Positions 6,335 to 8,584 of a stretch of DNA of 8,584 nt are shown here, piece by piece; the first letter of the stretch is position 1, and each line of letters starts with the position of its first letter. The position numbers were made by a program, and so were the translations under genes. This stretch comes from Candidatus Nesterenkonia stercoripullorum (GTDB lineage: Bacteria > Actinomycetota > Actinomycetes > Actinomycetales > Micrococcaceae), in the NCBI GenBank assembly GCA_019114115.1, contig DXGD01000256.1, positions 1 through 8,584 on the forward strand, written 5' to 3'. The notes beneath the pieces were generated by a model that saw only the letters and a list, made by a program, of their open reading frames with translations, was not told the origin of the DNA and ran no database searches.

Positions 6335-6360
6335 ACGACACAGCTCAGGCCTTGCCCTGG
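6321..6360. terminator. Inverted repeat spanning convergent phoU/gpmA ends
   Basis: CCAGGG (6321-6326) and CCCTGG (6355-6360) can pair across 28 bases that include both stop codons. Only 10 bp separate phoU and gpmA, so any terminator must overlap coding sequence. There is no T-run on either strand. This is a weak bidirectional terminator candidate. Confidence 0.25.
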
Positions 6361-7091
6361 TTGGCCACCGCTTCGATCGCGTCTTTCGCGGCGTCCGGGT
6401 CCAGATACGTGCCGCCCGGATTCACTGGACGCATCTCGCCATCCAGCTCGTAGTGCAGGGGAATCCCGGTGGGGATGTTGAGCCCGGCGATGTCGGCGTC
6501 GCTGATTCCGTCGAGATGCTTCACCAGGGCCCGCAGCGAGTTGCCGTGCGCAGCCAGCAGCACGGTCTTACCGTCTTTCAGCTCAGGGATGACCACTGAC
6601 TCCCAGTACGGCAGCATCCGCTCCACGACGTCCTTGAGGCACTCAGTGCGCGGGATGCTGTCACCGAGATCGGCGTAGCGGGGATCGTCTGCCTGGGAGA
6701 ACTCGTCGCCGTCGTTCAGCTCCGGCGGCGGGGTGTCGTAGGAGCGGCGCCAGGTCATGAACTGCTCCTCACCGTACTCCTCGCGGATCGCGGCCTTGTC
6801 CTTGCCCTGCAACGCCCCATAGTGACGCTCGTTGAGGCGCCAGTCCCGGCGCACCGGGATCCACAGCCGGTCGGCTGCCTCCAGGGCGAGGTGGGAGGTC
6901 GTGATGGCGCGCTGCAGCAGGGAGGTGTGCACGACGTCGGGCAGCAAGCCCGCTTCGCTGATCAGCTCACCGCCGCGGGAGGCTTCTCGACGCCCTTGGT
7001 CGGTCAGCGGGACGTCGACCCAGCCGGTGAACAGGTTCTTCTCATTCCAGTCACTCTGGCCGTGCCGCAGGAGGATCACGTGGTGAGTCAT
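6345..7091 (-). CDS. gpmA: 2,3-bisphosphoglycerate-dependent phosphoglycerate mutase
   Basis: A 248-residue cytosolic glycolytic enzyme interconverting 3-phosphoglycerate and 2-phosphoglycerate through a phosphohistidine intermediate. The N-terminal [10 protein letters not shown] carries the phosphorylated H10. [12 protein letters not shown]61, the acid/base E88 in [12 protein letters not shown], and H182 in [14 protein letters not shown] complete the active site. The insertion around 100-140, with the [20 protein letters not shown] segment, marks the dPGM subfamily rather than general histidine phosphatases. The length matches the family. The ATG at 7091 has GAAAGGGA (7108-7101) nine bases upstream. 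It converges on phoU with 10 bp between stop codons. Gpm next to senX3-regX3 and phoU is a recurrent actinobacterial arrangement (in M. tuberculosis gpm1 precedes senX3). Confidence 0.97.
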   Translation of the reverse strand: MTHHVILLRHGQSDWNEKNLFTGWVDVPLTDQGRREASRGGELISEAGLLPDVVHTSLLQRAITTSHLALEAADRLWIPVRRDWRLNERHYGALQGKDKAAIREEYGEEQFMTWRRSYDTPPPELNDGDEFSQADDPRYADLGDSIPRTECLKDVVERMLPYWESVVIPELKDGKTVLLAAHGNSLRALVKHLDGISDADIAGLNIPTGIPLHYELDGEMRPVNPGGTYLDPDAAKDAIEAVANQGKA

Positions 7092-7128
7092 CGGGCAGTG
7101 TCCCTTTCAGATTCGACGGTTCCAGCTC

Positions 7129-7195
7129 AGGACAGTTCTCTTCGAGTCAGACTATCGCGAGAGAGGTCATCCGTGGCAGTTGGCGAGGACAGTTC
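7129..7195 (-). promoter_or_regulatory. gpmA upstream region: -10 box flanked by a 10-bp direct repeat
   Basis: On the minus strand, TAGTCT (7154-7149) is a TANNNT -10 candidate about 58 bases from the gpmA ATG. No good -35 is present. The 10-mer AGGACAGTTC (plus-strand reading) occurs twice, at 7129-7138 and 7186-7195. One copy begins 31 bases upstream of the -10 and the other lies 10 bases downstream of it, with start-to-start spacing of 57 bp. A repeated 10-mer bracketing a promoter suggests a regulator binding site; no regulator is identified. Confidence 0.4.
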
Positions 7196-7212
7196 CCCGC
7201 AGGAGCGCTCGT

Positions 7213-7251
7213 CCGGGCGGAAATCGCCCGGTCAGGCAGTCCCGCCCTGCC
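7213..7251 (-). terminator. Tandem hairpins after the DUF2516 gene
   Basis: Two hairpins follow the stop codon of the DUF2516 gene on the minus strand. GGCAG (7235-7239) pairs with CTGCC (7247-7251). A stronger 7-bp perfect stem, CCGGGCG (7213-7219) with CGCCCGG (7225-7231), has a 5-base loop. No U-run follows, as is common in high-GC actinobacteria, so intrinsic termination is likely but unproven. They separate the gene from gpmA. Confidence 0.5.
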
Positions 7252-7259
7252 GGACCACG

Positions 7260-7580
7260 TCACTCGGAGACGGCAGGGTCCACGTCAGTCAGGTAGACCA
7301 TCGCCATGCAGGCGGCGATCACCGGGAAGATCAGGCCGAACGGCCCGTTGCCGAGGTTGGAGAGCAGGCCGACCGCGCCGAGCGCCGTCGCGCCTCCGGT
7401 CATGCCCAGCCAGAAGCCTTTGGTGCGGCGGAATGACATCTCGAACCGCTGCGCGTTCTTCGGCAGGCACCGCACCAGCGCGACGATAGCCACGACCAGG
7501 CATACGGCCGCGAACGCGATCATCAGGTAGTACTCGGCAAGCAGTGCAGCGACCCACGCGGTAGAAGGACTCGTTCCCAT
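7260..7580 (-). CDS. DUF2516 family small membrane protein
   Basis: A 106-residue hydrophobic protein of unknown function. Three predicted transmembrane helices lie at about 16-38, 55-75 and 80-98. A basic loop between the first two (RCLPKNAQRFEMSFRRTKGF) should be cytoplasmic by the positive-inside rule. The pattern of RTKxFWL after the loop and VYLTDVDPAV at the C-terminus matches the actinobacterial DUF2516 family as I remember it. The ATG is at 7580. The upstream AGG is too close to be a normal ribosome-binding site, but TACTAT lies exactly six bases before the ATG, pointing to a leaderless transcript. It lies 42 bp downstream of the PLP enzyme gene on the same strand. No function can be assigned from the sequence. 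Confidence 0.82.
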   Translation of the reverse strand: MGTSPSTAWVAALLAEYYLMIAFAAVCLVVAIVALVRCLPKNAQRFEMSFRRTKGFWLGMTGGATALGAVGLLSNLGNGPFGLIFPVIAACMAMVYLTDVDPAVSE

Positions 7581-7586
7581 ACCTCG

Positions 7587-7606
7587 ATAGTATCGCCTTC
7601 GAGGCG
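7587..7606 (-). promoter_or_regulatory. Leaderless-type -10 for the DUF2516 gene and adjacent hairpin
   Basis: On the minus strand TACTAT (7592-7587) is a strong -10 match ending six bases before the ATG at 7580. Just upstream CGCCT (7594-7598) and AGGCG (7602-7606) form a 5-bp stem with a 3-base loop, which may be a weak terminator of the preceding PLP enzyme gene. No -35 consensus is evident. Confidence 0.45.
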
Positions 7607-7622
7607 CTGATCCGGGGAAACC

Positions 7623-8584
7623 TCATTCGGCCGGGTTGTCGCGGGCTACCGCCTGCAGCGCCTGGAGCAGATCCGCGTAGAGGTCCTCGGCGCGTTCGAT
7701 GCCCACGGAGAGCCGGATGAGTCCCTCCGGCACCGTCTCAGGCTCCCCGGCATGACGACGACGTCGTTCAGCCAGCGATTCGACTCCGCCAAGGCTCGTC
7801 GCCGGGGTCCACACCTTCAGCCGGGCAAGGACGGCGTCAGCGACCTCCGCGGCACTGCGACCGCCTCGGGCCACTGCATCGACGGTAAGGATCGCGCCGT
7901 ATCCCGCGAGCTGCTCGCCAGCACGCTCATGCTGCGGGTGCGAGCGCAGACCCGGATAGACGACGCGGCCGACAGGCAGGTCGCCTCCGCGGCTGAGCCC
8001 CTCGAGCTGTTCAGCCAGAGAGCCCGCCGTGGCTTCGGCCGCGTTGAGGCGGACGGCCAGCGTGCGCACCCCGCGCAGCGCCAGGAACACCTCCATCGGC
8101 CCGGGGATCGCGCCGTGCAATGTGCGATGGGTATGAAGCTCCGCCTGGATCGAGGGGTCAGCTGTGACGACGGCCCCCATGATGAGGTCCGAATGGCCGG
8201 AGAGGAACTTCGTCACCGAGTGGACCACGATATCGGCACCGCTGAGCAGCGGCCGCTGGCGCATCGGCGTGGCGAAGGTGTTGTCCACGGCCGTGCGCAC
8301 ACCGTAGTCCCGCGCCGCGCGGGTGAGCGCCGGCAGGTCCGCCACCTCGAGCATCGGGTTGGTGGGAGATTCGATCCACAGCATGGCGTCGGCCTGTTCC
8401 GCCCGAGCCGTTTCCGAGACGTCCCGCAGCGTCTGTTCCACTGCTGCTGTCTCGGCGATGTCGACGCGGTGCACGGTGACAGTGCCGCGGTCGGCAAGCT
8501 GCTGGGCCATCACCGCCAGGCCCTGGTAGCTGTGCCGCGGCATGATGAGGTGCCCGCCCGGACGCATCAGGTGCACCACGGCTG
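7623..8584 (-). CDS. PLP-dependent Cys/Met metabolism enzyme (cystathionine gamma-synthase/lyase family), N-terminus missing
   Basis: About 320 C-terminal residues are present. The frame runs off the right edge, so some 60 N-terminal residues are missing; the GTG at 8579 is internal, not the start. Counting from that codon, the fold-type I features are a tyrosine in RHSYQG (Y18), SPTNPM (71-76), the PLP-pyridine aspartate D99 in AVDNTFATP, and the Schiff-base lysine K124 in [12 protein letters not shown]. The C-terminal domain has TSLGGVESL and LIRLSVGIE. Members of this family act as cystathionine gamma-synthase, gamma-lyase, beta-lyase or sulfhydrylase, and sequence alone separates them poorly. 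After SLGGVESL the protein reads [12 protein letters not shown] instead of the more usual segment ending in MTH, so the exact reaction is left open. It is a cytosolic enzyme of sulfur amino-acid metabolism. Its stop lies 42 bp before the DUF2516 gene. Confidence 0.88.
   Translation of the reverse strand, partial: AVVHLMRPGGHLIMPRHSYQGLAVMAQQLADRGTVTVHRVDIAETAAVEQTLRDVSETARAEQADAMLWIESPTNPMLEVADLPALTRAARDYGVRTAVDNTFATPMRQRPLLSGADIVVHSVTKFLSGHSDLIMGAVVTADPSIQAELHTHRTLHGAIPGPMEVFLALRGVRTLAVRLNAAEATAGSLAEQLEGLSRGGDLPVGRVVYPGLRSHPQHERAGEQLAGYGAILTVDAVARGGRSAAEVADAVLARLKVWTPATSLGGVESLAERRRRHAGEPETVPEGLIRLSVGIERAEDLYADLLQALQAVARDNPAE

Noticed and set aside
1..8584. A mobile element, defence system or other accessory island
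   Set aside because: All nine genes are core metabolic or regulatory genes; no transposase, integrase, terminal repeats, tRNA attachment site or defence domain was seen.

Overview
This is a high-GC window with densely packed genes and short gaps. The gene content and protein sequences point to an actinobacterium, most likely of the Micrococcales (Micrococcaceae-like). The main reasons are a monomeric-type NADP isocitrate dehydrogenase, a SenX3/RegX3 pair very close to the mycobacterial type, a divergent phoU, a DUF2516 membrane protein, frequent GTG starts, and -10 boxes six bases ahead of start codons (leaderless-type starts). The genus is inference. I see no transposase, integrase, tRNA, rRNA, CRISPR array or prophage gene. 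This is ordinary chromosomal core sequence, not an accessory island.

Layout from left to right. (1) 1-189, minus: N-terminus of monomeric isocitrate dehydrogenase, cut by the window edge. (2) 309-1643, minus: MgtE magnesium channel, preceded by a 154-bp leader rich in repeats and hairpins. (3) 1798-3483, minus: bifunctional purine enzyme PurH. Its 108-bp leader holds a 12-bp tandem repeat, an inverted repeat and a possible 6-codon leader peptide whose stop overlaps the purH start. (4) 3592-5512, minus: the phosphate-type two-component system, sensor kinase SenX3 followed by response regulator RegX3, overlapping by 23 bp. (5) 5513-5680: divergent control region with a 7-bp perfect inverted repeat beside the senX3 start and a phased array of GTTCA-type (PHO-box-like) repeats oriented towards phoU. 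(6) 5681-6334, plus: PhoU, the only plus-strand gene. (7) 6345-7091, minus: 2,3-bisphosphoglycerate-dependent phosphoglycerate mutase, convergent with phoU at 10 bp. (8) 7260-7580, minus: DUF2516 three-helix membrane protein. (9) 7623-8584, minus: PLP-dependent Cys/Met-metabolism enzyme, its N-terminus beyond the window edge. No gene-free stretch exceeds 170 bp.

The functional core is phosphate sensing. SenX3 phosphorylates RegX3, and PhoU normally damps that signal when phosphate is plentiful. The repeats between the two transcription units are the natural place for RegX3 to regulate both. The remaining genes are housekeeping: TCA cycle, Mg2+ uptake, late purine synthesis, glycolysis and sulfur amino acids.

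I did not find a previously undescribed multi-gene system. The parts worth a second look are non-coding: the mgtE leader, the purH leader, the senX3/phoU intergenic region and a repeated 10-mer flanking the likely gpmA promoter.
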